Source: JABFSS01 sp964449445 (GTDB lineage Bacteria; Patescibacteriota; Gracilibacteria; Peribacterales; Peribacteraceae). Taken from it: a DNA stretch of 64,000 nucleotides. The notes beneath the pieces were generated by a model. That model was not told where the DNA came from. It saw only the letters and a list, made by a program, of their open reading frames with translations, and made no database searches. A program made the translations under genes and the position numbers. The stretch lies in contig CAYUZT010000009.1 in assembly GCA_964449445.1 (NCBI GenBank), positions 1 through 64,000 on the forward strand. The letters are read 5' to 3'. Every line of letters starts with the position of its first letter. The stretch's first letter is position 1. This document shows positions 1-9,206 of the stretch, piece by piece.

Positions 1-71
1 TTACACAAAGGGAAAAGTGTTCACTTTACCACCCATTTTTGTCCACTAGCCCTAACTTCCACAAACTACGA

Positions 72-77
72 TACGAT
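72..77 (+). promoter_or_regulatory. -10 box of a leaderless promoter
   Basis: TACGAT stands 7 nt before the ATG at 85. A transcript begun 6-7 nt after this box would start at the initiation codon. No convincing -35 element is visible. Confidence 0.4.
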
Positions 78-84
78 CCTCTTT

Positions 85-276
85 ATGAGCAGATTTGTGA
101 TAGCACTAGTTTCTGAGTGGCTATTTTGGACTGCGATTGGCTTGCTGTTTCTGTTTCTCTTCGGAGAGAAATTCATGTCTACACTTCAGAGACATATGAG
201 TCTGGGAGTAAAGCTAGCAGCAATAATAGGTGCTGTTATCATCTTTATTCTGGCACTCTTCAACACTCTATACTGA
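85..276 (+). CDS. small two-helix membrane protein
   Basis: 63-residue protein of unknown function. It has two hydrophobic helices (about residues 5-27 and 41-61) separated by a short polar segment containing GEKFMSTLQRHMS, so it is probably a membrane hairpin. The start is supported by a -10 box 7 nt upstream, the spacing seen at many genes here. I recognise no family. The gene is followed by another small membrane ORF (305-439). Its reality rests on the promoter and its composition only. Confidence 0.5.
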   Translation: MSRFVIALVSEWLFWTAIGLLFLFLFGEKFMSTLQRHMSLGVKLAAIIGAVIIFILALFNTLY

Positions 277-304
277 AACTGACCCACCTGCTCTCCGCCT
301 CTCC

Positions 305-439
305 ATGTTGAATTACTTCCGTTACCACTGGAAAGGATTGCTAGCATGGCTCTCAAGTATTGCTATTGCTCTATACTTCTTCTGGGACGGTCTCGTTTCA
401 TCTGCCCCCTGGTGGTGGTGGCTCATTCCGCCTTTCTGA
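305..439 (+). CDS. small membrane protein, unknown
   Basis: 44-residue ORF with one hydrophobic segment (about residues 12-31) and a tryptophan-rich end (SSAPWWWWLIPPF). It lies 28 bp after the preceding small membrane gene and could be co-transcribed with it. A TATACT hexamer lies at 266-271, too far upstream for the leaderless pattern. No family recognised, and it is short enough to be spurious. Confidence 0.35.
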   Translation: MLNYFRYHWKGLLAWLSSIAIALYFFWDGLVSSAPWWWWLIPPF

Positions 440-563
440 AACAGTCTAATCCGCCACGCTCACCCAACCCTGCTGTACTTTTAACGAGAAAGGAAAGCAA
501 ATATAGGTAAGTTTGTGCTCGCTCAAACGTTATAGAGGTCTAGACCCATTCCCCCCCAATGAC

Positions 564-1622
564 ATGACACGTCTTCGTTTGAGCATTAGCTCTGTCCTTA
601 TTACAGCGTCGGCGCTCTCCATTGTGGGCCTCACGCTTGCCTCGACCCAGGTGCAGGGAATGACCGTCACGAAACGAGCGACAGGCGCGCAAGTCCGGGT
701 GTGTATGCAACAACGAAAAGTCGGCGGGAATCTCTCGCGTGCACAACGGACGGCAATCCGTCTGCAGTATCGCGCATGCATCCGCCAGGCGGTGATGCTC
801 AATAGCGGCCGTGCGATGTCGTCTAGCAGGCAGGCTTCTTCCTCCGTAAAAAGCAGCAGCTCTCGCTTATCCTCATCGTCCCTCTCATCTTTCGCCTCGT
901 CATCAGTATCATCATCAAGCGTCAGTTCCATGAGTAGCAGTGCAACGAGCAGCTCGCAGACAAGCTCCTCCTCGAGTGTTTCTTCATCGGCAAATGCAAG
1001 CCAGTCTTCTGTATCGCTCGGCGCAGCGTCGGCATTTGGAGTCCTCGCCGGCTCGACTGTCACGAACATCGGTCAGACGACCGTCACGGGAGACCTGGGC
1101 GTCAGCGCAGGCTCCGCGGTCACCGGCTTCCCGCCGGGCGTTGTGAACGGCACCATCCATGCAGCGGACACGCTGGCAGCAGACGGACAACTTGCACTTA
1201 CCGTTGCCTATAACGACCTTGCAGGGCGTTCCACGGGTCCGGTTAGTGTCTCGGGGAATCTGGGGGGATCCACCCTCAGCCCGGGTCTCTATAAATCTAC
1301 GTCATCACTGGAGATCTCTTCGGGTGACCTGACGTTAGATGCAAAGGGCGACTCCAATGCCATCTTCATCTTTCAAATGGCCTCGACGCTCAATGTCACG
1401 GCCGGGCGGCAGGTTGTGCTCATCGGCGGCGCGAAGGCGGCCAATATTTACTGGCAAGTGGGGACCTCGGCAAATCTTGGATCAACGTCAATCTTTAAGG
1501 GATCGATTCTTGCCGATCAGTCCATCTCCCTTCAAACGGGCGCCAGTGTGGACGGCCGATTGCTCGCCCGCATCGGTGGAGTAACACTCCAGAGCAACAC
1601 GATCATCGTCCCCGCGAATTAA
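564..1622 (+). CDS. secreted ice-binding-fold (DUF3494) protein with serine-rich stalk
   Basis: 352 residues. Seen: an N-terminal signal peptide (about residues 1-32, starting MTRLRLSISSVLITAS), a basic segment with two cysteines, a stalk made almost only of serine (about 86-150), then a C-terminal domain (about 153-352) with the DUF3494 pattern: LGAASAFGVLAGSTVTN, TTVTGDLGVSAG, GNLGGSTLSPGLYKS, IFIFQMASTLN, FKGSILADQSISLQTGA. Known: this domain is the beta-solenoid of bacterial and fungal ice-binding proteins, often secreted or cell-attached. Inference: the protein is exported and displayed on a flexible, possibly glycosylated stalk; ice binding itself is not proven because many DUF3494 proteins are untested. 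The ATG at 564 was chosen over 513 because the signal peptide begins there. A strong terminator follows. Confidence 0.85.
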   Translation: MTRLRLSISSVLITASALSIVGLTLASTQVQGMTVTKRATGAQVRVCMQQRKVGGNLSRAQRTAIRLQYRACIRQAVMLNSGRAMSSSRQASSSVKSSSSRLSSSSLSSFASSSVSSSSVSSMSSSATSSSQTSSSSSVSSSANASQSSVSLGAASAFGVLAGSTVTNIGQTTVTGDLGVSAGSAVTGFPPGVVNGTIHAADTLAADGQLALTVAYNDLAGRSTGPVSVSGNLGGSTLSPGLYKSTSSLEISSGDLTLDAKGDSNAIFIFQMASTLNVTAGRQVVLIGGAKAANIYWQVGTSANLGSTSIFKGSILADQSISLQTGASVDGRLLARIGGVTLQSNTIIVPAN

Positions 1623-1636
1623 CATGGCTCTCCATC

Positions 1637-1668
1637 ACGGACTGATCTCACGCAGATCGGTCCGTTTT
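1637..1668 (+). terminator. intrinsic terminator of the ice-binding-fold gene
   Basis: A 12-bp stem (ACGGACTGATCT / AGATCGGTCCGT, one G-T pair) with a 5-nt loop runs into TTTT, 14 bp after the stop codon. Confidence 0.8.
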
Positions 1669-1978
1669 GGGTATAGAACACCAAGAATAAGAGGCACGGT
1701 CTAATAGGAATATCTGCTCATAAAGGCATCGTATGGCCAATGGAAGGGCAAAACACTTGCCATGCTCTCGGGAAAAGATATAGAATAGTGGGGTATCCAT
1801 ATGAATTGGGATCCGAACGGTGTTAGTGCCTAAGGAGCCCTTTTCTTTTGTGTGTATGAAATTTTTGATTGAATATCTGGATTTTCCAGATAATCGAATA
1901 ATTGCACTCTTTCTCCATAGGCCAATACTACCATTTTTCCTCTTACTCCCTCAGCTCAGATAGCGTGGAATATTGAGT
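1669..1978. other. intergenic stretch with no supported gene
   Basis: About 310 bp between convergent genes, more A+T-rich than its neighbours. A TAGAAT box near 1780 precedes a possible 10-codon ORF (1801-1833, MNWDPNGVSA), too short to call. No tRNA or recognisable RNA fold was found. Confidence 0.4.
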
Positions 1979-3337
1979 TCACCGCTCAAACGTCCGGAAG
2001 AACTGAACGATTGCCGGCGCGGCCTCACGTGGCCAATTATGCGGATAGTAGACGCCCCGCGGATCGTGATCCAGTTCGTGCGGGCACCACGTGACGGTAT
2101 TGCCGCCGTCACAATCTTTATAGAGGCGGCATTTGAGCGCATCTGGTTGCACCGATTCCGATTGTGCCTGGCAGCCGTTCTCACGCAGCCGTATGTCGCG
2201 CACCAGCTCGGCAGCCGCGGAGGGAGAGAATTCGTCGTGGGGATTGTTGATGAGCATGGCGGCGGAGGGACCCGCGCAGTCGGTCATCAGCGAACTGCCG
2301 CCCACGGTCCCGGACGCCCGCACCACTCCCCCGCGCAGGCAGGCGACGCTGTTGCCGAACCACGCGCCCAGCGAATGCCCGACCACGAAGATACGGTCCA
2401 TGTCGATGCAGTACCGGGAGGCGACTTCGTAGACCAGCGCATCGAAGAAAGCGAGATCCCGCGCATCGCCGGTGGAATTCCAGGAGAACGATCCCTGGGG
2501 ACTGCGGATCGCCGCGGGGTACGCGACGAAAAATTCCTGTGCGGCTTTATCGATCCCGATGTACGAGCGTACCTGCTCGTTACTGTTCGTGCGCCCGTGG
2601 AACGCGACGATGAGCGGCGAGGCTTCGTGCGCAATGTACCCGCGCGGAACGGTGAGGAAAAACGACCGGTCGACGCCGTTCACGGGTACGGATGTGGGGG
2701 GCGCGGGCAGAGTCTTCCCGCATCCCGGAGAGCGGCTCATGATCACGCGATCTTCCTCATGCAGGATAAAACGCGCAATCAGGTCCGCTGCGCGTTCGCG
2801 CGTGAGCGGATCCCACGGAATATAGGAATGTCTGCTGAGGATGCCCGAGCGATCGAGCTCCAGTGCGTAGGCTTCGTACCACTTCTCCCCTACGACTTCC
2901 TTGACTTCGCCTCCGTACGCTTTCAGCGCCATCTTGATCGCTTCGGCAAACACCACTGGCTGGCTTGGCTTAAAGACGCTGCCAGTGCCGGTCTCGTATC
3001 CCTGCACAATCCCCCGCCGCTTGGCCGCGCACACGAACGGAGCGAACCAGGCGTCTTCGGGCACGTCGTCAAAACAGTTTCCCGCGACAGGCTCCACCGC
3101 ACCACGGGAACGGAAGACCAGTTTGAGGAACTCCGCACGGTTGATGGTCTCTTGAGGATGAAAGAGCCCATCGGGGTAACCGTTGATCGATCCCTTCTGG
3201 ACCAGGTACGACACGGCATCCTGGTAGCCAAACCACGATTTCGCCATGTCCGGGAACGGCGGAGGTCCTGCGTGTACCGGAAGCGATATTCCGGAAAACA
3301 CGATGGCAAGGACGGAGACCAGGGAAACAAGCGTCAT
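1979..3337 (-). CDS. S-layer-homology protein with esterase domain
   Basis: 452 residues. A signal peptide (about 1-24) is followed by three SLH repeats: FPDMAKSWFGYQDAV..., CFDDVPEDAWFAPFV... and a weaker third around GEKWYEAYALELDRSGI. The C-terminal half (about 215-452) is an alpha/beta hydrolase of the poly(3-hydroxybutyrate) depolymerase/feruloyl esterase (LpqC-like) type: SPLIVAFHGRTNSNEQV, the nucleophile elbow VGHSLGAW, NNPHDEFS near the expected acid, and a late HNWPREA histidine. Inference: a cell-surface esterase held in the S-layer or bound to wall polymer. The start at 3337 gives a clean signal peptide; the reading frame runs on upstream but overlaps the divergent ZIP gene. Start codons of the two divergent genes are about 95 bp apart. 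Confidence 0.85.
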   Translation of the reverse strand: MTLVSLVSVLAIVFSGISLPVHAGPPPFPDMAKSWFGYQDAVSYLVQKGSINGYPDGLFHPQETINRAEFLKLVFRSRGAVEPVAGNCFDDVPEDAWFAPFVCAAKRRGIVQGYETGTGSVFKPSQPVVFAEAIKMALKAYGGEVKEVVGEKWYEAYALELDRSGILSRHSYIPWDPLTRERAADLIARFILHEEDRVIMSRSPGCGKTLPAPPTSVPVNGVDRSFFLTVPRGYIAHEASPLIVAFHGRTNSNEQVRSYIGIDKAAQEFFVAYPAAIRSPQGSFSWNSTGDARDLAFFDALVYEVASRYCIDMDRIFVVGHSLGAWFGNSVACLRGGVVRASGTVGGSSLMTDCAGPSAAMLINNPHDEFSPSAAAELVRDIRLRENGCQAQSESVQPDALKCRLYKDCDGGNTVTWCPHELDHDPRGVYYPHNWPREAAPAIVQFFRTFER

Positions 3338-3430
3338 GCACACACAGCATATCGTCTCCGCGTGATCGCGCTGCAAAACTCTCCAGTATTTTCTGATGAT
3401 ATGCAGCAGCACATGCCATATCATGCCTCC

Positions 3431-4198
3431 ATGTTCGCAACCGCATCGTACACGCTCCTCAGTGTCATCGGCGTCAGCCTGGTATCGCTTGTGGGAATTA
3501 TCTTCTTTCTGGCAAATCAGCGCTTCATGCAGACGAGCCTTCTGTACCTCGTGAGTTTTTCGGCAGGAGCGATGTTCGGCGATGTCTTCCTTCACATGCT
3601 GCCGGAGTTGAGCGAAGGAGAGTCGTCCTTCTCTGATGCCATGCCGATCATTCTCGGCGGCATTCTGTTCTCCTTCATCGTGGAGAAGTTCATCCACTGG
3701 CACCACTGCCACGTGCTCCCGGAAGGCAACGCCGAGCATCATCACGAACATCACCACCCCGTTGGATATCTGTGCCTGATCGGCGACGGCGTGCATAACA
3801 TCATCGACGGCGTGTTGATTGCCACCAGTTACCTGATCAGCGTCGAAATCGGCATCGCGACCACCATCGCTGTCGTCTTTCACGAAATCCCGCAGGAAAT
3901 CGGCGACTTCGCCCTGCTCCTCCATAGCGGCTTCTCGAAGACGTCGGCTGTTCTCCTCAATCTCCTCTCCGCCGTCACGGCCATTCTCGGCGCGTTCCTT
4001 GTTCTCGTGACTGCAGGATCCATCGGTGGGATTGACCAGTATCTTCTGCCCTTCGCCATCGGAAACTTCCTGTACATCGCAGGGTCCGACCTGATTCCGG
4101 AACTCCACAAACAGACTCGCGCGCATCAAGGCATACTCCAGTTCGTCGCGATGCTCTGCGGCATCGGTGTGATGTACCTGCTGCTCTTCCTGGAGTGA
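3431..4198 (+). CDS. ZIP-family divalent metal transporter
   Basis: 255 residues with about eight transmembrane helices. A histidine-rich loop (HWHHCHVLP, then HHHEHHH) lies between helices III and IV. The metal-site motifs of the ZIP family follow: DGVHNIIDGVLIA in helix IV and FHEIPQEIGDFALLL in helix V. These are the residues that bind zinc, iron or manganese in ZupT-like transporters. Inference: zinc or related metal uptake across the cytoplasmic membrane. ATG codons at 3401, 3413 and 3431 are all in frame; 3431 is preferred because the first hydrophobic helix begins shortly after. It is divergent from the SLH-esterase and convergent with the following gene, whose stop abuts its own. Confidence 0.88.
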   Translation: MFATASYTLLSVIGVSLVSLVGIIFFLANQRFMQTSLLYLVSFSAGAMFGDVFLHMLPELSEGESSFSDAMPIILGGILFSFIVEKFIHWHHCHVLPEGNAEHHHEHHHPVGYLCLIGDGVHNIIDGVLIATSYLISVEIGIATTIAVVFHEIPQEIGDFALLLHSGFSKTSAVLLNLLSAVTAILGAFLVLVTAGSIGGIDQYLLPFAIGNFLYIAGSDLIPELHKQTRAHQGILQFVAMLCGIGVMYLLLFLE

Positions 4199-5590
4199 TC
4201 ACTTCCCCGTTCGTTGAAGCTCCATGGGTTGAAAATTTTCGTCCGGGCGAAAAGCCGGCGTCACTTCCCAAGAGAAGCGGAGGCCTTTTTTCTCAAACCT
4301 CTTGTTGGGTACAAGCGCAGAAACCTCGACGGGATCTTCCATAAAGTGCACGGTATGCCGGGTGCCCTGGACACCGTGGTCTTGCTGCCACCACATCTCG
4401 GTTTTCCAGTCCATCATCGTAAGAGGTTGACCATCGGCACCACGTCCACGGAAATTCAGCATTCCACTCACAAATCGCGTGCTATGCGGTTCACCCTGCA
4501 ATTCAAGACATGCCTTGTATCCGACCTGCGTGGGTTGTCGGTTTCGCTCGACTGTATATCGCATCTGGAAGTCTTGTCCTGCCAATGCCTCATCCTGATC
4601 CAGGTACTTTATTTTCCGCTCCTCCGCGGTGAACGCACTGATATCGGTGGTGATATACAGAGTCCCTTTCGTTTCCTTTGGCATCGTTGGAAGACGAAAG
4701 AACAAACGATCGGTTGCGCTGATGGAAGGTTCTAGCGCGCGTATGGGATCAACCGGATCATCCCGGAAAAGGGAAAATCGCTTTCCCCCCGCCTCCAGCC
4801 AAGCGTCCTTGGGGGTGATTTCATGGATAGGAAATGTGTGACCCGAAAGAAATGACACCGAAAAAAATTCATTGCGCTGCTGTCCTTGCGCGGCGATGCC
4901 CCCGTTCACCGAAAGTACTGCGGGAGTAGAATCAGGAGTCAATGCAAGCACACCATCGCGATGGCGTTCGAAGTACGAGGGGCCGTGTTGCTGCTGGAGC
5001 AAAGAAAGCAGATCCCACTGCGGCATGCCATGCGCGTTAGGAGGCAGACGCTGCTTACGCACATCACTGAGCTTGGGAACAAAGACACGCTCGCCGGTCT
5101 GCTGGTTGAGTGAATCAAGATATGCCGACCAGATTGGCGGACGGGGACTGCTGCGATCTGCCTCCGACAGATGAACGGACGTCCCCGCAAAAGCATCTTC
5201 GAGATTCAATGGCTCAAAAATTTGGACCAGATGAATACGCTGCTCTGCAGTCGCATTCTGGAAGAACGCCGCTCGATACGGGAAGATGTCTTTCCCCAGA
5301 CGCACAAGCTCTGCATGCGCCTGCTCGCGAAGTGTAAATTCATTGTGGTCTAAAAGACCGAGAAGAGTGGCAAGCTTTGGGGGAAGCTCACGCTGCACCT
5401 GCACAACTTTCGGTTCAAGCTGACTACGCAGATCAGTGGTATCGGCGGAGGTCGGCATTGCCACGGGCAGTGCCGCAAAAAGCCCGGCGACTCCAATGCG
5501 CGCCGCAGTGCTCTGTGCAAATCGTTCCGCGCCTGCCGAGGTCCTTCGTGATGCAGGTAGCCCCAATTTTTCAACGACATTCGGCGACAC
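4199..5590 (-). CDS. secreted or membrane-anchored protein, unknown
   Basis: 463 residues starting at GTG. An alanine-rich hydrophobic stretch (about 31-48, RIGVAGLFAALPVAMPTSA) looks like a signal peptide or anchor after a longer than usual N-region. A short HEAT-like helix pair follows (LLDHNEFTLREQAHAELVRLG), then a large region rich in beta-strands. No catalytic motif is evident and I recognise no family. Start choice: a TACAAG box lies 6 nt upstream of the GTG, the leaderless spacing seen elsewhere, and AAGGAG is also present just before it. Its stop abuts the stop of the ZIP gene. The left end of the transposon is 133 bp upstream of its start. Confidence 0.65.
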   Translation of the reverse strand: MSPNVVEKLGLPASRRTSAGAERFAQSTAARIGVAGLFAALPVAMPTSADTTDLRSQLEPKVVQVQRELPPKLATLLGLLDHNEFTLREQAHAELVRLGKDIFPYRAAFFQNATAEQRIHLVQIFEPLNLEDAFAGTSVHLSEADRSSPRPPIWSAYLDSLNQQTGERVFVPKLSDVRKQRLPPNAHGMPQWDLLSLLQQQHGPSYFERHRDGVLALTPDSTPAVLSVNGGIAAQGQQRNEFFSVSFLSGHTFPIHEITPKDAWLEAGGKRFSLFRDDPVDPIRALEPSISATDRLFFRLPTMPKETKGTLYITTDISAFTAEERKIKYLDQDEALAGQDFQMRYTVERNRQPTQVGYKACLELQGEPHSTRFVSGMLNFRGRGADGQPLTMMDWKTEMWWQQDHGVQGTRHTVHFMEDPVEVSALVPNKRFEKKGLRFSWEVTPAFRPDENFQPMELQRTGK

Positions 5591-5681
5591 ATGCTCCTTG
5601 TACGCTCAATATTTGTACAGTCAAACATCAATGGAGGAGATCGAACTTTCCCGCATCATTGAAACAAAAAGGCACACTTTC

Positions 5682-5714
5682 CACCCTTGCTACCCTTGTC
5701 ACCCTTGTCCCCCC
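5682..5714. repeat. short tandem repeat of TACCCTTGTC-like units
   Basis: Units of the form (t)acccttg(t/c) repeat three times just outside the left end of the transposon. A similar tract lies at 40481-40551. Confidence 0.6.
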
Positions 5715-5715
5715 T

Positions 5716-5723
5716 TTTTTTTT
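5716..5723. repeat. target site duplication, left copy (T8)
   Basis: TTTTTTTT directly outside the left inverted repeat; its partner is at 9232-9239. Confidence 0.7.
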
Positions 5724-5748
5724 GGTAACTATCCCTTGACAGCTAGGA
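5724..5748 (+). repeat. left terminal inverted repeat
   Basis: 25-bp end beginning GGTAACTATCCC. It pairs with 9207-9231 with 5 mismatches, at positions 3, 4 and 17-19. Confidence 0.88.
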
Positions 5749-5787
5749 ACAGGAGGAATAAGCTAGAGACATCTTCCCTCCTATCCT

Positions 5788-6663
5788 ATGAAAAGTCCAC
5801 GCCTCACCATCCTTAACTTCCACAAGACGTTTCCCGATAACGACACCTGCCTTCGCTTTCTGTTCAACGCACGGTTCCCGAAGCCGAAGTGTGCGAAGTG
5901 CAAGGGAGCGAAGTTCTACAAGCACCCAACCCGCGCTTGCTTCACTTGTGGGAAGGGTTGCACCCACCTTTGGCCTAAGGAGGGGACTATCTTCGATCAT
6001 TCTTCTACCGATCTCGTAAAGTGGTTCTTCGCCATCTTCCTCATGTCGCAGAGCCGCAACGGAGTAGCCGCAAAAGAACTGGAAAGGGCGTTAGGCGTGA
6101 CGTACAAGTGCGCCTTCCGCATCGGCCATCAGGTACGGAAGCTGATGAAGGAAAACGCCTTTACACTCTTCGGAGAGGTAGAGGCTGACGAAACGGCAGT
6201 AGGAGGCAAGAGACACGGCAAAAGAGGACGCGGAGCAGAAGGAAAAACTATCGTCTTCGGACAGTTACAGAGGAAGGGCATGATGAACGCGGCCATTGTT
6301 CCGAACGTCCAAGCCGACACGCTTCTCCCGCATTTTCAGAACAATATCGCCAAGGGGACGAAGGTGATGACTGATGAACTCCACAGCTACAAGAAAATCG
6401 CCGCCGTTCTCGGCATGGATCACGACACGGTACAGCACGGAGCGAAGCAGTACGCAAAAGGATCAACGCACACGAACAGCATTGAAGGCTTCTGGTCGCA
6501 GCTTAAAAGGTCACTGGATGGCACTCACCACGTTATTTCCCCGAAGATGCTCCACGCTTACGTTTCGGAGTTTCAATGGAGGTACAACAATCGGGATTCA
6601 ATGACTCATCTTTTCGAGCTTCTCCTTTCACGCGTGTCGTCGCAGCGAGTCCTAGGAGCTTGA
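5788..6663 (+). CDS. IS1595-family (ISXO2-like) transposase
   Basis: 291 residues. The N-terminal zinc ribbon has CAKCKG and CFTCGKGC (about residues 35-57). It is followed by a helical DNA-binding part (LARALGV-like ELERALGVTYKCAFR) and the DDE catalytic domain: GEVEADETAVGGK, KVMTDELHSYKK, and HTNSIEGFWSQLKRSL. These are the D, D and N/E signatures of the ISXO2-like DDE domain. The length is normal for the family and no frameshift is seen, so it may be active. It starts 64 bp inside the left inverted repeat and ends 26 bp before the stop of the opposing restriction-modification gene. Confidence 0.95.
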   Translation: MKSPRLTILNFHKTFPDNDTCLRFLFNARFPKPKCAKCKGAKFYKHPTRACFTCGKGCTHLWPKEGTIFDHSSTDLVKWFFAIFLMSQSRNGVAAKELERALGVTYKCAFRIGHQVRKLMKENAFTLFGEVEADETAVGGKRHGKRGRGAEGKTIVFGQLQRKGMMNAAIVPNVQADTLLPHFQNNIAKGTKVMTDELHSYKKIAAVLGMDHDTVQHGAKQYAKGSTHTNSIEGFWSQLKRSLDGTHHVISPKMLHAYVSEFQWRYNNRDSMTHLFELLLSRVSSQRVLGA

Positions 6664-6689
6664 AGAAGCGGGCTTTGTCCGTAGATGAT

Positions 6690-9089
6690 TCAGACATGAG
6701 AAGGGAGGAAGGCATCTATTATCTCCCATCCGTAGCTATTACGCATAATGCTTTCGATTGCTTTTGCGTCGATGTTTCCTTTCTTGTCTATGGGAAGCGG
6801 AAGAATGAACTCATTGAGTCTTCCCATTGAGAGCTTTCGTCCGTAGTGATAACGCCATGCTTTAATGCGAATAAGTGCGGCAATATAGAGAAGCATATAC
6901 GGATCGTGCGCTCCCTTGAGGGTGAGAACAGCCGTCTTCTCACCGGCAATGTAATCTTCAAACTGATAGAAAGTTGTTCCGCATGTTCCATCGAGTGAAA
7001 CAGAAACGGAATCCTTCTTGAAGTTTGGCTCCGTGTCGCATCTCAGAGAAACGCCATTGTCCATTTCCGTAGTCGTGACATACGGCACTCGCTTTGTATC
7101 ACTCTCAATCTCGTTTAGATACGGCGCATATTTCCGCTCCACTTCGCACACACCCTTTTCTCCGCTGAGATCGAAATGGCCAACCTTATTTGAAAGAGAC
7201 ACCTTCGATGGCTTTTTGCGAATGCTGATGTCCTTTTCTTCAAGACTGAGCAAGTAACCAGCCGTTTCCTTCACCAACTGCTCTATTGCTTCCGTGATAT
7301 TCTCGTATGTCGGCTCTTTGTCGTCTAAATATCGCTCAGGTACAAGCTCAAAATCGTCGTCCTCGAATTCTATGGAGGCCGCTTTTTGTTGTTCTGGAAG
7401 ATTCTGCACCTTTACTCCATCGGGAGTCTTGATGAACTCCGCGAGCAGTTCTTTGACTTCCGTTAATTCGTCCTTTGCCTTCGGATTTTTCAGCCGCTTT
7501 CCTTTCTTCTTCAATAGTCCGTCATGGAGAATCCGCGCCCAAAATACCTTCTGCTTTCTAGGATGCGGAACACCTTTCTTTACAAACAATCCTAACGTGT
7601 TTGTTCCTGTCGGATAGAACAGGTCTTGCGGGAAATTCACCACGGCAAGAAGTGTGTGAGCCTTGAGTAAGTCTTTCCTCCATTGCTTCGTGGACTTCTC
7701 AATGAGAACTGACATAGGCAAAACGGCAAATAGAACTCCGCCGTCCTGCATCTGTCTCAAAGCGTGTTCCACAAAGTGATACTCTTTGCTCTTGCTCGAC
7801 TTCTGGGCAAAAGGAGGATTCATCAGGACTTTCGTAATTGGAGGAATGCGCCCCGCGAAATCTTCCGCTTTGTACGTGGCACATAGAGAACGCTTGGAAT
7901 TGTCCACTGTAAGCCACTTATTGAAACAGTTTCCCTCGATCATGTGGTTCTTGCCGTCCCCGCGAAAGATCATGTTCACAATGGCAAGAGCGATAATGGG
8001 GTCTTGCTCCTCAATACCGTATATCCCATTTTCCTTGAACGCATCAAAGTCCTTTGCCGATTTGATTTTCTTTCTTGCTTCGTCCAGTGCGGCGACAAGA
8101 AATCCGCCAGTCCCGCACGCGGGATCGAGAACGAGATCGTTCGGTTGTATATCCAAAACTTCCGCAGCAAAGCGTGTGATGTGGCGTGGTGTGAGGACGA
8201 CACCGATTTCCTTTGCTCCGTTGCCGTACTTCAAGAAGGCTTCATAAAAATCACCTAAAATATCCTTTCCTGACTTCATGGCAGACCGGATATTGAGAGC
8301 GAGGAGCTTCTCAATTGTCTTCACAATCGCCGCCCGAACCTTTACATGGTTGTCTGGGTTCGATGGTTCGTCGATTTTGATGAATCTGGAGAATTCATGC
8401 TTTCCATGACGATTCAAAATCGTTTCCACTTTCTTGTTAATAGCAGCAATCATTACACTGGTATCCGATTCGTCCAGATCAATCTCCGATGTTTCCGTGA
8501 GAGCGAGCAGCAGAGCAGAAATGAATCGCGCCCTGTAATCCTTGTTTATCGCATTCTCATGCAGAATGCTGTTGATTTCCTCCGCAGCCTTGTGGAATTC
8601 CTCCTCGGATATTTCAATGTCCGCAATTGCCCCGCTCTTCGACTCCAGAATGCGCTGAGTTTGACCGACTGACAAAAGCCCTGTTACCTCCACTTCGTTC
8701 TCTGTGATCGTTTCCCACGATCCATTATTGAAGTATTGGCTTTTTGCTACATAGCCTTCTTCCTCGCTGCCAGCAATTCCTGTGATGAAAAGTGCTTTGA
8801 TCTTCTTTTTCTCGTTGATTTTGTCAGCGTAGTCCTCACGAGCTTCCTTGAGGGCAGTATCGAGCTTCTTCCGCTCATTCTTCGCTTCGATCACATAGCA
8901 TGTCGTATCCGAAAGCATCACAACATTCTCAGGTTTCAGCCCTCCGATTGCTTCGCGGATTGCCTCAATGCGATGGCACTCTTGCTGAGTGTAAATCTGC
9001 TCCTTCTTCCATTCCTTCTTTGTCAGTTCTTCCAGAATAAACCTGTAGGCGTGAACTTCCGATGCCGTTGATACTGCTTGGCGTGCCAT
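6690..9089 (-). CDS. type IIG-like restriction-modification enzyme (transposon passenger)
   Basis: 799 residues. The N-terminal part looks like a PD-(D/E)xK nuclease: P53-E54, then E68-A-K70 within CYVIEAKNERK. The helical HsdM-like domain leads to the N6-adenine methyltransferase core with SAM motif DPACGTGG (residues 322-329) and catalytic NPPF (424-427). The C-terminal third (about 600-799) resembles the target-recognition region of type I S or type IIG subunits (FILPLPIDKKGNIDAKAIES). Inference: one polypeptide that recognises, methylates and cleaves DNA. With no separate methylase or S gene nearby, it would be self-contained. It is less G+C-rich than the host genes. It ends 26 bp from the transposase stop and starts 142 bp from the right inverted repeat. 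A pure methyltransferase with an inactive nuclease part is the alternative. Confidence 0.88.
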   Translation of the reverse strand: MARQAVSTASEVHAYRFILEELTKKEWKKEQIYTQQECHRIEAIREAIGGLKPENVVMLSDTTCYVIEAKNERKKLDTALKEAREDYADKINEKKKIKALFITGIAGSEEEGYVAKSQYFNNGSWETITENEVEVTGLLSVGQTQRILESKSGAIADIEISEEEFHKAAEEINSILHENAINKDYRARFISALLLALTETSEIDLDESDTSVMIAAINKKVETILNRHGKHEFSRFIKIDEPSNPDNHVKVRAAIVKTIEKLLALNIRSAMKSGKDILGDFYEAFLKYGNGAKEIGVVLTPRHITRFAAEVLDIQPNDLVLDPACGTGGFLVAALDEARKKIKSAKDFDAFKENGIYGIEEQDPIIALAIVNMIFRGDGKNHMIEGNCFNKWLTVDNSKRSLCATYKAEDFAGRIPPITKVLMNPPFAQKSSKSKEYHFVEHALRQMQDGGVLFAVLPMSVLIEKSTKQWRKDLLKAHTLLAVVNFPQDLFYPTGTNTLGLFVKKGVPHPRKQKVFWARILHDGLLKKKGKRLKNPKAKDELTEVKELLAEFIKTPDGVKVQNLPEQQKAASIEFEDDDFELVPERYLDDKEPTYENITEAIEQLVKETAGYLLSLEEKDISIRKKPSKVSLSNKVGHFDLSGEKGVCEVERKYAPYLNEIESDTKRVPYVTTTEMDNGVSLRCDTEPNFKKDSVSVSLDGTCGTTFYQFEDYIAGEKTAVLTLKGAHDPYMLLYIAALIRIKAWRYHYGRKLSMGRLNEFILPLPIDKKGNIDAKAIESIMRNSYGWEIIDAFLPSHV

Positions 9090-9206
9090 GCCGAATCATC
9101 GAAGCGTTTTTCTAGGCGTTTGAAAAGCGATTCGTGAAGCGGCTTTCGAGAAATGTTGTGGAATGAGCGTTCCCCTGTCACGGCTCCTTTATGTTGCCGT
9201 ATATCT

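Noticed and set aside
530..1069. Minus-strand frame of 179 codons over the serine-rich stalk
   Set aside because: Arises from the antisense of serine codons; low complexity and no start signal.
1801..1833. Ten-codon ORF MNWDPNGVSA with an upstream TAGAAT
   Set aside because: Too short and without structure or conservation to support it.
1973..3400. Long plus-strand open frame leading into the ZIP gene
   Set aside because: It is the reverse frame of the SLH-esterase. The protein has no plausible fold, while the minus strand has a signal peptide, SLH repeats and esterase motifs. Only the part from 3431 is a gene.
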